Part shown: positions 27,632-39,842 of the stretch, piece by piece
How positions within the stretch are numbered: the stretch's first letter is position 1
How the letters are laid out: each line of letters starts with the position of its first letter
Source of the DNA: Strix aluco
Taxonomy: Eukaryota > Chordata > Aves > Strigiformes > Strigidae
DNA: 64,000 nucleotides
Assembly (NCBI RefSeq): GCF_031877795.1
Contig: NC_133935.1
Coordinates: 77,704,303 to 77,768,302 of the forward strand
Direction of reading: 5' to 3'
The notes under the pieces: generated by a model
Database searches by the model: none
Told to the model about the DNA's origin: nothing
Seen by the model: only the letters and a program-made list of their open reading frames with translations
Translations under genes and position numbers: made by a program

Positions 27632-29575
27632 TAAAGATAAATATTTGAATAGTAAATAAATCAATCTTTATGTTCAGTTAGACTATGAGCAAAGGTGGTA
27701 GTCTGCAGTGGAACTTTGATGCCCAAGTTTGAAGTAAAATATAAGCTTTTCTCCTCTGCCACTCAATACCAGAGTGGAACATACTCTGAGTGCTTGACTA
27801 AGTCAGGATCTGAAACAGTCCCATGACAAGATCTGAGGGGTTCAGAAAGAGGATTTAAGACCTATACATTAGGCCTAGATGGTGTTTTGAGAGGCATTTC
27901 AATGCAAGTAGGATCAGGTCCTCAGACACAGAAGCACAACTTGTACGACGTCTTTTGTGACCATATGGAGAAGTCATTGAACCTTCTCAAGTGTTCTGAA
28001 CCAAAGTGAAACAGCTTTAGGAAAGCTAAAGCTATTAAGCTATTCTATTGTAGCTTTTCACACCATATATCCTATGTTATAAAACTGAGACAACATGAAA
28101 AAAAATGTATCTGTTCATTTTAGGGCTTACTTTGGTATTAACCTTTTTTATGGTTTGTCTTTTTCTTCCCAGCTGTTTTCTTTCCTATTTATTGCACGTG
28201 GTTTTCACTGGAACATAGTTATCCAGAAATCGGTGCTTTTGAAGGCAAAGTAGATGCACAATTGAACTCTACTAAATGGCCTGCTCTGTTTACACGAGGC
28301 TTGTTAAATAACAAAGAGCAAAAAGCAAGTACTGAGCATCAATGTGGGTTTTCATCATTTATCATCTGCAGATTATAGTGTTCTTGCAACTACAAAAGAT
28401 AAAACCATTACAGAATATAATATGAAGGCAATATCCCTTTATAGACCTTTGCTGCGCAAATTGCTGTACAAGCAGTTAATTCTGATGGGTCCCAGGAGGT
28501 AGACAGGTCACCTGAACACCCTTAACACTTTAAATGTAAAACTATAGCAAGATATGGTTTTGCCATATGGATTATTTCTAGATTTTTATAACTTTGGAAG
28601 CATTCCTGCATGGTTAAAGTTATTGGCAAGCTTCCCATTGATTTCAGGAGTTCCTGATAAAATCCTCTGATTTTATGAATCAATTAGAAAGTCCCCTTTT
28701 CGGACTACAAACAGAAAGAAAGTGATGTTTACCATGGAAAATTCAGAATCAGACTTCAAACACTCTGCACATGAGTTTATTTGAAGAATGATTCACTGTT
28801 GATATAGCTGGAGTTGTTAGCAAATATATGTTTAAATCATCAAAATTGCAGTGTAACCAGAAATGCTTAGAACTTTGAAATTTCAGCTGGATAATGAAAA
28901 AGAATGAACTTACTGTCCCTTCTTTGAACTTACCTAACCAGAATGCTATGATGCTATAGGAGCTTGTCAGTACTCGGCTGTACAAAGGCACTATCCGGTG
29001 GGGCTAGTAATGGTGTTGCTTGTTTCCTTTTTTTGCTAGTTATTGCTGCTGTCTGGTTTTGATATTAAGTGCAGCAGTATCACCTAGGTTTGTGCCAGTT
29101 ATTAGTCTCCTTTGCATCCTCTTTTGTTCCATCAGTAGTACGAAGTGATACAGTGAGGGGAGCCCTTTCTGAAGTGTAAAGTATATTAAAAGAAATACTT
29201 AAAATTTCAAGCCTCTCATACTGAAATTGTAAGAAACGACAATCCACTTGGTAAATATTCATGTTTAGGTTAAGCACATCCTTTCCACTGCAAATATACT
29301 CACCCCATAATATGCTTAAGCCATTCTCACTGCAGAATTCCATCAGGAAGCTCTTGGGGAGACTCAGCGGGTTCACAGCATGGATTTGGCTGTATCTGTC
29401 ATTTTATGTGCAATTCTGCTATAGGACATATGAAGATCTTCAAAGTACCAGTCATCCTTACTCTGCAAACTAAAATCCCTCACTGAAATTAGAATTGGGA
29501 GCCTAGCAATGGGGTTCCAAACCTCTTCTCTAAATAAGAAATATAATGCTAATTAAGTTCTTTTTTATAAAATAC

Positions 29576-29581
29576 TTTATT
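29576..29581 (-). terminator. AATAAA poly(A) signal, distal of the pair
   Basis: This is a canonical hexamer on the minus strand, followed within about 15 bases by an A-run. A G/T-containing stretch follows about 50 bases further on. It is taken as the likely end signal of the HGF transcript. Confidence 0.5.
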
Positions 29582-29617
29582 AAGAATAAGAGTAAACAAG
29601 GTTACAAAAATACCAAC

Positions 29618-29623
29618 TTTATT
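29618..29623 (-). terminator. AATAAA poly(A) signal, proximal of the pair
   Basis: This canonical hexamer on the minus strand lies 3.9 kb downstream of the HGF stop. It sits 42 bases before a second copy, which makes this the best 3'-end candidate for the long HGF mRNA. Confidence 0.5.
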
Positions 29624-31178
29624 AACTAATGAAGATGCCGTTAATTACAGAAGATTTGTAATACAAGTTATAACCACAGTGTTCCCTTTTCATTAGGCAT
29701 TCAGCTAGTTGGATTTAATGGGAGCATTATTTTTCCCACTTAAATATGAAAAAATACTCTTGTCATATGCTGAATTCCACAGGCAGCTCCCTGAAGTTAG
29801 ATCTCATGCAAGGAAACACCATAAGTAAATGCCCAAGAGGATGTTTAAAAAGGAACACTGTAAAACTTCAGGGTGAAAAGCCATGTTAGTTCCTGCCAGC
29901 AGCCCCAACATTCATAAAACAATAATATACCAGTGCACCTGAGGGAGGAAGAAAATAATTGATAAGGAAACAAGACTAAATAACCAATCCAATAGGTTTC
30001 ATACAGGTTCCGTGGGGTCAACCAGTTTACAACCAGCTTTCCAGAAGGATGGAAATAAAGCCCCACTTCCTGATGCAGTTGCCATGGAGTTGAGAATCTG
30101 TGTGCTTTTCAGTGTACAAGGATGTATGTAGATCAGTGCACAGTCATAGGGAAAAGCACTGAGCAACTTTCAGCCCCATTCTTTTGACAATCACATTCAC
30201 TGATTTCAAGGGACATTTTGCCTGAGTAGATTTTGACCCTCAGAGATATATTTGGACCCTCGTCTGAAAAGCTCTAACACAAGTGAGTAGCTCTGTCAAG
30301 TACATTGGCATTACCTGTAGCAAGGGTTTGCAGAATGCAAACTAGAGAAAGATTTCAGCAGTAGCAGCAAAAATCTAGACCAGTACATTCCCAATAAGAG
30401 CTACAGTTTCTCTGAGGGTCGTGAGGTTTATGAGAGAAAAGAGATCGGGGAAAAAAGGTTTTTTAAGGGAAAAATGTTTCATTAATGAAAGGAAGAAGCA
30501 TCAGCCAGTTCCAATGCCCATCAGTAATTAAGTCAAACTAACTTCAGTAACACAAAATCTGCTCTTAGGTTTTAATTGCAAAATTTTATATCCAGTTATT
30601 ACACTTTTCACAGACCAAGGATTATTTACATCAAGGAGAATGAAGATGAAATTCAATGGAGTTTAAGAACATCCTTAGATAAGAATTTAAGTTCTGTACC
30701 CTGTAATTCTAACATGAATAAAATCACATCTACAAAGTAATGTCCAGATCTCACTGAAGTTAGTAAGAGGCTTTCCAGCAATTTAGATGGGCACTAGATT
30801 AGGTTCCCTTGTTATTACAGAGAGAAAAATATTAGAACAGTGAAAAAATATCTATAGAGTGTCCTTTCTTAAGAGAATCCTGTAGTTATAACAGTTGCCT
30901 GGTACGGTACCATTGGTACCAACAAGAAATATTCACAGGAATAAATGAAGTACAAATTCATTACCACATATCATTATTCTTCTCTTCCCTTGCTTTTCAG
31001 AGTCTCACATGCCCTCCATACTGAGATAGGGAGAGCAAGAGCACCTGATAAGCAAGTGCATACAAACATGTTAAGTTCTGGAGCACCAACTCTGCACAAT
31101 TTATTTTACTGAGGCGCTGCCCAGAACAAACAGGTAAAAATCCTTACACGTTGTCTAACAAAAAACAGTATTTTTATC

Positions 31179-31210
31179 ATATATATATATATGTGTGTAT
31201 ATATATATAT
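31179..31210. repeat. (TA)n/(TG)n microsatellite in the HGF 3' UTR
   Basis: Alternating TA with a short central GTGTG block, likely length-variable. It lies inside the inferred 3' UTR. Confidence 0.85.
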
Positions 31211-33520
31211 AAAAATCACAGTCTTCTGCACAGCAGAAGCTTATAACTAAAATATTTTAGGATTTGATTTTTTTAGATAGACATAACAAAATGCCTGCAA
31301 ATATAATACAGTGAGCACATAACAATTCTTAGAATACAAAGAGTGAACATGGAATTATCTATTTTATCCACATTCTACTTGTGACTGAAAACAAAACTCA
31401 CTTGGAGTTTTTTAAAAGTCTCTCTTAAAAAGTTAATCCTTTCAATAAGATATGGTCAGTATATACTTAGTAAGAATACACTCTTCACATACATGGCAAT
31501 AATTAACTGTAAATACAATAGGCTAAATCCTGCCCTCTTTAGGCCTGGTAAGTAAAAGAGCCCAAAAGGAGCATAAAGCCTTCAGAGGCAGACAGAATAG
31601 ATCGAGACAGACTATCTGCGTAGCATCCACAGTCTCAAACCCGCTGTACAGAGAAGTTGCATCTTGTCCAAAGAGACTATTTACATCAGGAGGAATTTCA
31701 GAAGCTCTGCTTGCTGAAAGACTTCTTTCCTTCTTCCTATGTGCCAGTAGAATCTGCTGGATGCTTGACACAAATCTCAGCAAGCCAAGCCACTTAAGCA
31801 TGGGCTGAAACTCATCCCAGCTCACCAGGACATGTGAGCGTATTTGAGTCCCACTGAAGTCAAAGTGCACTGCTGATGAAAATAATTTGGTGAGTCAACA
31901 TGAGGGCTGCCTCCCAAGACAGCTCCCCTGAAGTGGTTACTTTCTGCCAGGGCAGAATTCAACCCTGCGTCTTCTGAATGAAATGTCCTTTTATCTGTCT
32001 ACACCATGATGTCAACTTAGCGGCTATGCAGTTAGATATGATATACATACCATACAATTTGCTACTGGAAACGTTTACAATTACATAGTCACAAGTGAAG
32101 TAACAGTGCAGTTACTTATACAATTACATGTACAGTAGTAAAACTAACAATTGGATATATGTTATATCAATTTTCCAGAAATTACAAGGTAATTGGTGCC
32201 ACCTATAACAACATATTTGTATAATAATTCCAACCATACAACTAAATGTCTAAAAGAGAACAAGTGCTTTTCATAGATGCTAATTACTTGTTCCCTTTCC
32301 CCGTCAACGTAGAGGAAAATGGTAGTTCCACACACAGACAGGAAACACGAGCTACTGAACTATTGATGATGTTTTCTATATTACATACAAGATCATATCA
32401 ATCTCTGCAGTAATTTTACTACCCTGAAAGGAATTATACAAATATATAATTTTGTCCAAGTCTAGGTAAGTTTTTATTAAAGATCTTAAGTCTCTGAAAG
32501 ACTATTAATATATAACTTACTTTTTCCAGTATTAAGACTCTCAGCCAAGTGCCAGATTTAACTATTCCTTTTCCTGCTGTAAATACAGAGTTACTTTCAT
32601 GAAATAAATAGAATCAACTGAATTTTTAACACTTGTCTGTTGAGAAAGACTGGGGCATATTTGATTGAAATTTCTTTCAATGGACAAAGTCTGCCAATAG
32701 CTAATCAGGATTAATTTTTCAAAATGTATGAAATACTCTCTTTAACATTGTAAATTCACAGTTATTTCTGGGACTAACTTTAAACAAATGATCAATAGTT
32801 TGTTAACCAGTCCGCTTCTATATCTCTTTCCTCATCCAAAAGGTTTTTTGAGATATCTGTTAGGGGACCACATACACACTGAAGGAACCAAGTGCAGAAC
32901 TGGAGTCTATAAGCACTGTGTCAAAGGAAGAGATACTGACTTCTACGAGAACTCTGCTCATGGCAGGCTTGTCAAAGTCCATCAATAATAAAAAAATGAA
33001 CTTCTAAAGAGATTAGTTTTAATGAAGTATCGAAATCCTTGACCTCTTATAAGGGGGGAAGAGTAATATGATCATATATGATGTCCTTGACAGATGCATC
33101 TATCTCTCACTAGGTCTTTTGTCATATATGAAGAGAAATATATGGCTCATAGAAAGAATAAGATGTGTTAAATAAAACCATAATTTGTTTCTCCTTCTAA
33201 GATAATCTGAAGAGCAGCATAAAAGAGGTCATATGATCTATTTCTTCAAAGCCATTTATCGTCCAGTAATAATATCTTTGCAAAATTGTTTACCCATTCA
33301 AGTATCTTCAGGAGATATGTCACCATACTTGCATATACTGTAAGTCACTTCAACATTTATAAAACAACACTGATAGACAAAAACACCAAAACCACCCATA
33401 AATATTAAAAGAAGTTCAACAAACTTGACTATCAAGTAGTTAAAAAATTGTTGATCTTTACATTACACATTAATTCCATGCTGTCCAAAATCTTTCTCTG
33501 AATGGAAGTTGTTGAGTTTT

Positions 33521-33691
33521 TCAAGGTTTCCTGTAGGTCATCATAATCTTGTGTATCCACCGTGAATAATATGAGACCCGAACAAAAATCCCAGGACGAT
33601 TTCGAATGGCACATCCACGGCCAGGAACAATGACACCAACTACTATCTTCAGCCTGTTTTGGTCACAAACCAAGGGACCACCATAATCTCG
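33521..33691 (-). CDS. HGF: HGF exon 18, coding part: beta-chain C terminus
   Basis: There are 56 codons plus TGA (33521-33523). The exon opens [20 protein letters not shown], then [20 protein letters not shown], and ends [16 protein letters not shown]. Tyr replaces Ser195 (DYGGPL in place of DSGGPL), completing the inactive triad. Arg replaces the oxyanion-hole Gly193. VPGRGC and NRPGIF lie in loops known to contact MET. From memory, human HGF has CAIPNRPG where this has CAIRNRPG. The amphipathic C-terminal helix ([11 protein letters not shown]) is normal for the fold. The acceptor is ttcctag. Confidence 0.96.
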   Translation of the reverse strand, partial: RDYGGPLVCDQNRLKIVVGVIVPGRGCAIRNRPGIFVRVSYYSRWIHKIMMTYRKP

Positions 33692-35859
33692 CTAGGAAAA
33701 AATAAACATAACGTATGTCACTTCTCAAAGTGCTTCAAGACACAGTTCCCACCTGTCTCCTTCTGACTGGTTTCTTTTGGGGATGACTTAGCCCAATGAA
33801 CAGCCAATAGAGTTTTTCTTGCCATAGGACAAAAACTAGCTTCCAATATCTTTTTCACAACCAGAACTTATGAGAACCAATGCCAATGTTGGCCTTTGAG
33901 CTTTGGCTGCTTGCCAGGCAAATGAAATCCTGTGATCCAATTTTATATGTGATTCTAGTGACTTCAGACTACCAGATTTTACTCTCCTCTTTCAGTAACC
34001 TGAAAGCATACTTGTTTATGTGCATGTAAACCAGAGGAGCAGAAAGTGTGTTTCCTGATAAACATCTTTGTTATAACAGGCTTTGCATCAAAGACTACTG
34101 ACAGAGCCAGGTTAACAACCTTCTGTCAGTCAATCATCCTGCAAGACCCTAGGATGAGAATCTGTGTGTACTAATAGGGGAATCCCAGACGTAATAAAAG
34201 ACAATATTTTGTAGACATAGTTTTGGGACATAACTTGTTAAAATATACTTTTTCATTATTCTGGGTGAATGAGACATCAATGACCAGTATATGTGTTCAG
34301 TGAAAATATGGAGTATGGCTGACTCAGATGGGGCTCTTATTTAGCATTAAAATACAACCAGTTTAAATCAGATTGAAACAGTAATTTAGATGATACATTC
34401 ACATAGATTTGGAACTTGAACATACATACTGCAGTTTTTACCCAGATAAAACATATACTGAACCTAGCAAACTAGCTGCAAAACTAGACAGTAAATGTTC
34501 ATGTCGGATAGTGAGACATTGTTTCAAAAAATAAAAGCTGACAATTGCCATTGTATTCTCTCCGGATCACCAGAGAAACAACAATACTTGACCTTTATTT
34601 GGTTTTGTTTTTTTTTTTTTTTTTCTGACTGACTGCAGATTAGTTCCCACATGAACAATGAACTATGTCAGTACCATCAGAGCAGCTCATAAAATACTTT
34701 CAGGAGTGGAGTTTCACTTGCCAATCTGATTTTGTTTCTCTGCCTGTTCTCTGCTGAGGAAAGTAGCTTCAAAGGGGAACTCAGGGAGCAGGAAACCATG
34801 CAGTGATTAAGACTGATTGCTAATATTAATTCAGTACATTTCTTCTTTCAGGGGAAAACAAAGTGCAAGATCCCCAGCAGACTTCCATGCACATGTTTCA
34901 TTTACATGCTTTGACATGTCTGAGAGCTCATTTATGATTAAATATTTGATTTTTAAGAAAATACTTTGCAATAACAAAATGATTCTGTGGAATATCAATA
35001 ATAAATGGAAGAGACCTCAGCCTGATGAAGACCTCATTTCCCCATGATTTGGTAGTACACTTGAGTAGGGAAAATTTCACTACTTGGTCAAAAACAGTAT
35101 TATGAAATCATCTATTCTACTCTAGATATTAAATGCGTAATAATGTTCATGACTGCTTGCCTTCTAGACATCATCTAATCAGGCAGATTTTCCACACAAA
35201 AAGTTATATCTTTCTGTAAGAAATGATTTACAGCATTTCTCCTCAGATGTCTTTTCTCCATCATCAAAACTAGTCCTCAGCAAAACAACTGTATCAAACT
35301 ATACTTTCACTGAAGTAGTTCTCCTGTTCTCACTGATATGTTGCTCAGGCTTCGTTAGGGAGAGCAAATGCTCCAGCCTTCTGACTAATACATATTTGGA
35401 TCTTTCTCTTTCCTTCATAACTTTATCAACTCAATTGAGCAGTGACTTTTTTGTATTTTGAATGCAAGTCCTCGTCTAAGTAGTTAAATTTGCTCCAGCC
35501 TTTGCATTCTGATCAATCAAAATGTACTGCTGTTGCTAGCACACAGCCCACTTTAATCCTTATTATGCAGAACACAAATTTGTCTCTGTCTAGCAAAGTG
35601 TTTAGTCATATATTTAACATTCATATAAATCCTTTACTGGTGTGATGGTACGGTGAAAATCAAGCAAAGGTACCTCTTCCTGAACTCTGGCAGAAAATAG
35701 GTCACTAGAAATACAAATAATTTTCCAATGCCAAAGATTAAAGTATTGTCTTGTGTACAAGTTTAATGTGGAGAGAATAATTATAAAAAACTCCAGTAAA
35801 TTATTTCTGGGAAAGAAATAAAAAGGATTATGTCTCCTAATGTGTTAGGAAATATTTAC
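33692..35859. other. HGF intron 17
   Basis: The intron is 2168 bases, with a 17-base T-run at 34608-34624 on the plus strand. No further exon or mobile element was recognised. Confidence 0.88.
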
Positions 35860-36005
35860 CTCACAAGGCCCAGCACCAATCGTTTCAGCCACAGCACAGA
35901 TTTCTGACTCATTCACAATTATCTTCCCTTTGAGATATTGGTTGCATTTCTCATTTCCCAAAATAAACAGGTTTGCTACTCGGAGAAGGCCATCATAGTT
36001 AATTA
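35860..36005 (-). CDS. HGF: HGF exon 17: beta chain
   Basis: The exon is 146 bases. Its first two bases complete Leu, then 48 codons encode [40 protein letters not shown] and [11 protein letters not shown] is a conserved glycosylation sequon, and ESEICA precedes the activation-domain Cys of PCE, which leads into the Ser195 block of the last exon. The acceptor is tcctag and the donor gtaaat, so the exon ends on a complete Glu codon. No stop or frameshift was seen. Confidence 0.96.
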
Positions 36006-37864
36006 CTAGGATTGAAAAGAGAATGAAAACTTTATTCTATTTTAGGGGAAAAAAATAATTGAAAATACAGTCTGGACAAACTTACTCATGTAATTTCAGT
36101 TATTGTACTTTTTTTCCAGTACTCACATTTTTGTCCATCCTAACTGCTGTCATACATTTGTCTTTTGGATTTCTTATATTTGCTACAAATGAGATTTGCA
36201 ATAAATTTGTTTGGTACGCATGTCTGTTCAGTTCTCTGAGAATATCTGGAGAAGCTTTTTGTATTAGAAGAAAGGACTATGTAACTGAGTTTACTTAACA
36301 GCTCACCTCCAAGTTGCCCTGTCATGTCACAAAAATCAGAAAAAGTGAGCCTGAGAATGTTGTGACTCCCATCAGTGGAGCGAGGATTTTGCTCCCTGCC
36401 TTAAACACAAGCTAATGTGTAACAATGCCTGTCATGGCCTAGGGAAGGATATGTGACTTGAAAAATACTGATCAGAGCAGAGTTTTTCTCATTCTGTGCT
36501 GGCTCAGCTACACTGAATGACTTTGTGCCTGCAAGGGCAGAGCCATAGCCTTGTGCAATCTCCATTCATCAGTGTGAAGGTCAGGAAGCAGGAGCCCTGT
36601 GGAGCTTACCCTTGTTCTACATGTCGAAAGACAAGTCTGCACAAGCTGCGAAGACAAATAAAGAGCCTGGACCTACCCATTCTCTGCACAACCATCAAAG
36701 AAAATGCCAGGCTTGCCCTTCAGGGACTTATTATCTTGTTTTCTTGGAAAAAATAGATGTAACACTTCTTCCTTACCTGACCAGGATGCAGTGAGGATTA
36801 TAATAAATAGTGCATAAAATATAGTTCAAAGTCCTTGGATGACAGATGTTTTTACTGTATTACATAACTCATGACATTGCAAATTCCTTATCAGTTCTCT
36901 TAAGCTAAGCTTTCCTGTGATGCTGCACTGTGCTTCAGCCTGATTTCCCTGTCCCCCAGACAGCCATTTCTCCCAGAGGATGGCTAACACAGTCATTCCA
37001 GGAACATCAAAGGCAGTCATCTGGGAGAGGGCTGGTACAGATTACTAGCCACCCACAACGAAATGCGGAGTAAGGGTTACAAGGAAGAGAGCCTCAGAAT
37101 TACAGTCTAGTTTCTGCTCTGCTTCCAGGACAGCGTGAGTATGTTGCTGATGCTTAGTCAGGGTCTGTGGCAAAAGACATTTGAGCACAGTAATTATCAG
37201 AGTAATTATTGTCAACTGGCAGCTATTAACTTTATCATCAACACATAATTAGCCAGATATAGTATTTACCAGACTAAATAAATGTCTGTTATCCCACATA
37301 TTTGTATTTACTTCACACAAAAACTGTGTTTAATAAACATTAGTAAGGTTGCAAAGTCAAGTACTCAAAAGTTAAATGCCAGACTTAGGGCTGCCTGTGC
37401 ATCCTCAGTTCACTGTCTTTGTGTATGTTAATGATGTCTTTGATTACATGATTCTGTATTAGTTTTTCCACAGGGCAGCCTGCTTTGGGATACAGAAAGA
37501 TACTGCTCAAGTAGATGAATTTTTCAAAAAAGCGTTAGAAGTCTGCAAAATAATTCTGCCAGATTTTTTAAACACATAGAACAATATTTTTCTCCAATTC
37601 ATTCTTTGAAATGTTTGAATCATTTTGTCTGTCACTGAAACAAACAAACAAAAAAAAGATAGACTAGTAGAAAATATTTCATGTTAAATGATCTTAGATA
37701 AAATGCTCAGAAATTTATGAAATTAGAAAAAAAATGAAACTGCATTTTATAACAAAAAGTGTTGGACAATCGTGGCATCAGGCAATACCAGCAGCCTCAC
37801 CTATAATGACAAGAGGAAGTAAGCTGCCAATGTATTCATTTAGTTTTTAAAAATAGTTTCTTAC
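36006..37864. other. HGF intron 16
   Basis: The intron is 1859 bases with no recognised repeats or exons. Short frames at 36059-36756 are unsupported. Confidence 0.88.
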
Positions 37865-37971
37865 ATCCAGTGTATCCCCATCCATAAACACTGCAACTTG
37901 TCTTCTCTGGAATGGTACATCCAGAAATGGGCAATCGGATTATTTCTACAAAATTTGTCAATATGGCAGGT
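37865..37971 (-). CDS. HGF: HGF exon 16: beta chain, inter-chain disulfide segment
   Basis: The exon is 107 bases: one base completing Arg, 35 codons, and one base of a Leu codon. It encodes [20 protein letters not shown], then [15 protein letters not shown]. The Cys of SGCTIPEKT is the beta-chain partner of the inter-chain disulfide, and [11 protein letters not shown] is the family's CxVxGWG block. The acceptor is cttttcag and the donor gtaaga. The GWGYTG end matches HGF and not plasminogen or the coagulation proteases. Confidence 0.96.
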
Positions 37972-38672
37972 CTGAAAAGAGAAAACAAATAATAGATATA
38001 ATGGATTTTACTTAACCTTCTAAAAGGTATCTTAAAAATGTCATTAAATCTATTAAAGATCACAGTAATTAAAAACTGTGCCAATTATTTTCCTTTCTTT
38101 TCCATCTTTGAAGAATATGATGGATTTTTCTACCTATTTTTTGTGCTACAGCTGTTAACTGTCAAAAGATTTCTTGACATGCTGTCACCACTTTTATGCT
38201 ATTTAACTTGGGTTTTCATCTTAAAAGTAAGTAATGATGGCATTTCATTTGAATATATAGTTTTGCTAATATGGAGAAAGTTTGAAAGCTCATATATACA
38301 CAAGGATCTCAGTTACAATTTGGCGCCTATTCTATAAATTAAAACCATATATATTTTTCAATGTGTTGTTTTTTAAAAACATAACAAAACAAAACAAAAC
38401 AAAACCAACAAAAAACCCTCCAACAAACTTAAACTTGGTTATCAGGGAGAAAATGTAGGCACGATTTTTCAGAAGTAACATTTATTTTCTGATTAAGGTA
38501 GATGGACCTGTATTTCTGCATATATCAAGTAAAATTTCTTACAATTGAAAGTTTACACCATGGAGACATTATCTGCAGTATCAGAGGTAGTAGAGGACTG
38601 AATTTGCAAATCTTATTTAGGAAAAATCTTATTCATCAGTTGAAAATCCTGGAATTGGCAATAGCTACTAAC
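37972..38672. other. HGF intron 15
   Basis: The 701-base intron includes an (AAAAC)n run at 38383-38405. No other structure was seen. Confidence 0.9.
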
Positions 38673-38819
38673 CTGCTAAGTTTCAGTAAGACCAAATCTG
38701 ACCCTGTGGGGCCATATACCAACTGGGAGATATTCAGAACTTGTCTATGCTTCTCCTCTCCCTTTCCTTTGATATTATGGACTCCAAGCCAGGCTTTGTA
38801 GTCTTTTAAATCTTTGTAC
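38673..38819 (-). CDS. HGF: HGF exon 15: beta chain, Asp102 region
   Basis: The exon is 147 bases: one base completing Arg, 48 codons, and two bases of the next Arg codon. It encodes [20 protein letters not shown], then [20 protein letters not shown] and DLVLLKLS. The Asp of GSDLVLLKL is the retained triad Asp102. NIS matches a conserved HGF glycosylation site. EEKHRQ has His where, from memory, human HGF has an unpaired Cys. The acceptor is catttag with a poor pyrimidine tract, and the donor is gttagt. Confidence 0.96.
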
Positions 38820-39414
38820 CTAAATGAGGCAAAGGTGGTTAGGATTTTGCTGAGTTTATAATACAATAACTCAAAAAACTCTGCTTAATATGATTATGCT
38901 AGAAGATCTTAACAAATACTCTTCACTAGAAATGGGTTTATGCTGCCAACTGCTATTCCAAAATCAACATGCTCAGATGTAAGTTTTTGGTCTGAAGCCA
39001 CTACATAATTTTATCTTTAACTGACTAAAATCTAATTTTTGTTTCCTAAGTGTATCCAAACATTCAGATCCTTGGACAGTATGAACCTTTGAACTTTTTG
39101 AGATTTACCCCAGTTTGTTGTTTTATTCTGTCCAGTTAAGCAGAAGCATGAGATTATTTTTATAAAGAGGCAATTGTCTAACCATTACACTTGGAAAACA
39201 TATTTGTACTTCTATGAAAAATAGCCAGAACTCTTTTAGATTAACAACAATAATAACAGAAAATACCAAGGTCCCACAGGACTTTTACATCAGAAAAGCA
39301 GTGATAAAGCCAAACAGGAGGGAAAACCGCTGCATTTAAATTGAAGAAGTGTTGTGCTGATAAGTTCCTGAAAATAGATGTATTTCAATATTGCAAAACT
39401 ACAGACTACTGTAC
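38820..39414. other. HGF intron 14
   Basis: The 595-base intron has the weak donor gtacag and the acceptor catttag. Nothing else is visible. Confidence 0.9.
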
Positions 39415-39489
39415 CGAGAAGGGAAACACTGCCTTGCTGTTAGAACCCACTCTTCCTTTATCAAAGTACCTCCACAGATATGCTTATTC
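39415..39489 (-). CDS. HGF: HGF exon 14: beta chain, inactive His57 region
   Basis: The exon is 75 bases: one base completing Arg, 24 codons, and two bases of another Arg codon. It reads [20 protein letters not shown], then CFPSR. The motif corresponds to the CGGSLI...WVLTAAHC block of trypsin-like enzymes. The catalytic His is replaced by Gln (TARQC), one of the changes that make the HGF beta chain a pseudo-protease and receptor ligand. The acceptor is ccccacag, immediately preceded by about 70 bases of nearly pure pyrimidine. The donor gtacag is weak. The exon is frame-neutral. Confidence 0.96.
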
Positions 39490-39496
39490 CTGTGGG

Positions 39497-39558
39497 GAAA
39501 AAAAAAAAAAAAAAAAAAAGGAAGAGAAAAAAGAAAAAAAAAAAGGTTAAAAAAAAAG
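39497..39558. repeat. A-rich tract forming the exon 14 pyrimidine tract
   Basis: A runs broken by G on the plus strand become a long T/C tract on the minus strand, ending in the exon 14 acceptor. Confidence 0.9.
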
Positions 39559-39811
39559 TAATAGTATCAGTTTCTACATAGTCAAAAAGTTTAAAGAGTA
39601 GTTTTGCTCCCCACTTATTTTTGCTGGTGAAAAGTGGCTGACTGACAGCCTGTGAAAACATGTCTCTGTCCCTTTGCTCTGTAGTTTCAATACTTATAGT
39701 AACATGACTTTGCAGTGATTTACTCCAATGTATAAGAACACAGAGCAAAGAGAAATTCAGTTACTTTGTTCATTTAGTGGTTTCAAAGCTAAATCTATAC
39801 TGAGAGACCTA

Positions 39812-39842
39812 TTTTTTTTTTAAAAAAAAAAAAAAAAAAAAA
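39812..39842. repeat. T10/A21 inverted homopolymer
   Basis: Ten T followed directly by twenty-one A, which can fold into a short A-T hairpin. It lies in intron 13. Confidence 0.9.

Larger units (their letters stand above)
1..29555. other. Non-coding region downstream of HGF
   Basis: No exon with both a recognisable protein family and splice signals was found on either strand. Open frames are short (130 codons at most) and lack domain features, and the longest lies within the CR1 copy. In human the side of HGF facing its 3' end is a long gene-poor interval toward SEMA3C, which agrees with an empty region if synteny holds. Apart from the repeats listed separately I see nothing that can be named. 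Regulatory elements may be present but cannot be recognised from one sequence. Confidence 0.6.
29556..33520 (-). other. HGF: Inferred HGF 3' UTR
   Basis: After the TGA the minus strand contains no coding signal for about 4 kb, then two AATAAA hexamers 42 bases apart followed by A/T-rich sequence. Vertebrate HGF mRNA is about 6 kb with a coding region of about 2.2 kb, so a 3' UTR of this length is expected. Internal AATAAA copies at 32473-32478 and 31100-31105 could give shorter forms. A TA/TG dinucleotide run occupies 31179-31210. A 115-codon open frame at 31523-31870 has no recognisable features and is regarded as chance. The exact end is a guess from the signals. Confidence 0.55.

Noticed and set aside
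31523..31870. 115-codon minus-strand open frame downstream of the HGF stop
   Set aside because: It is in the inferred 3' UTR, has no family resemblance, and its composition is typical of chance frames.
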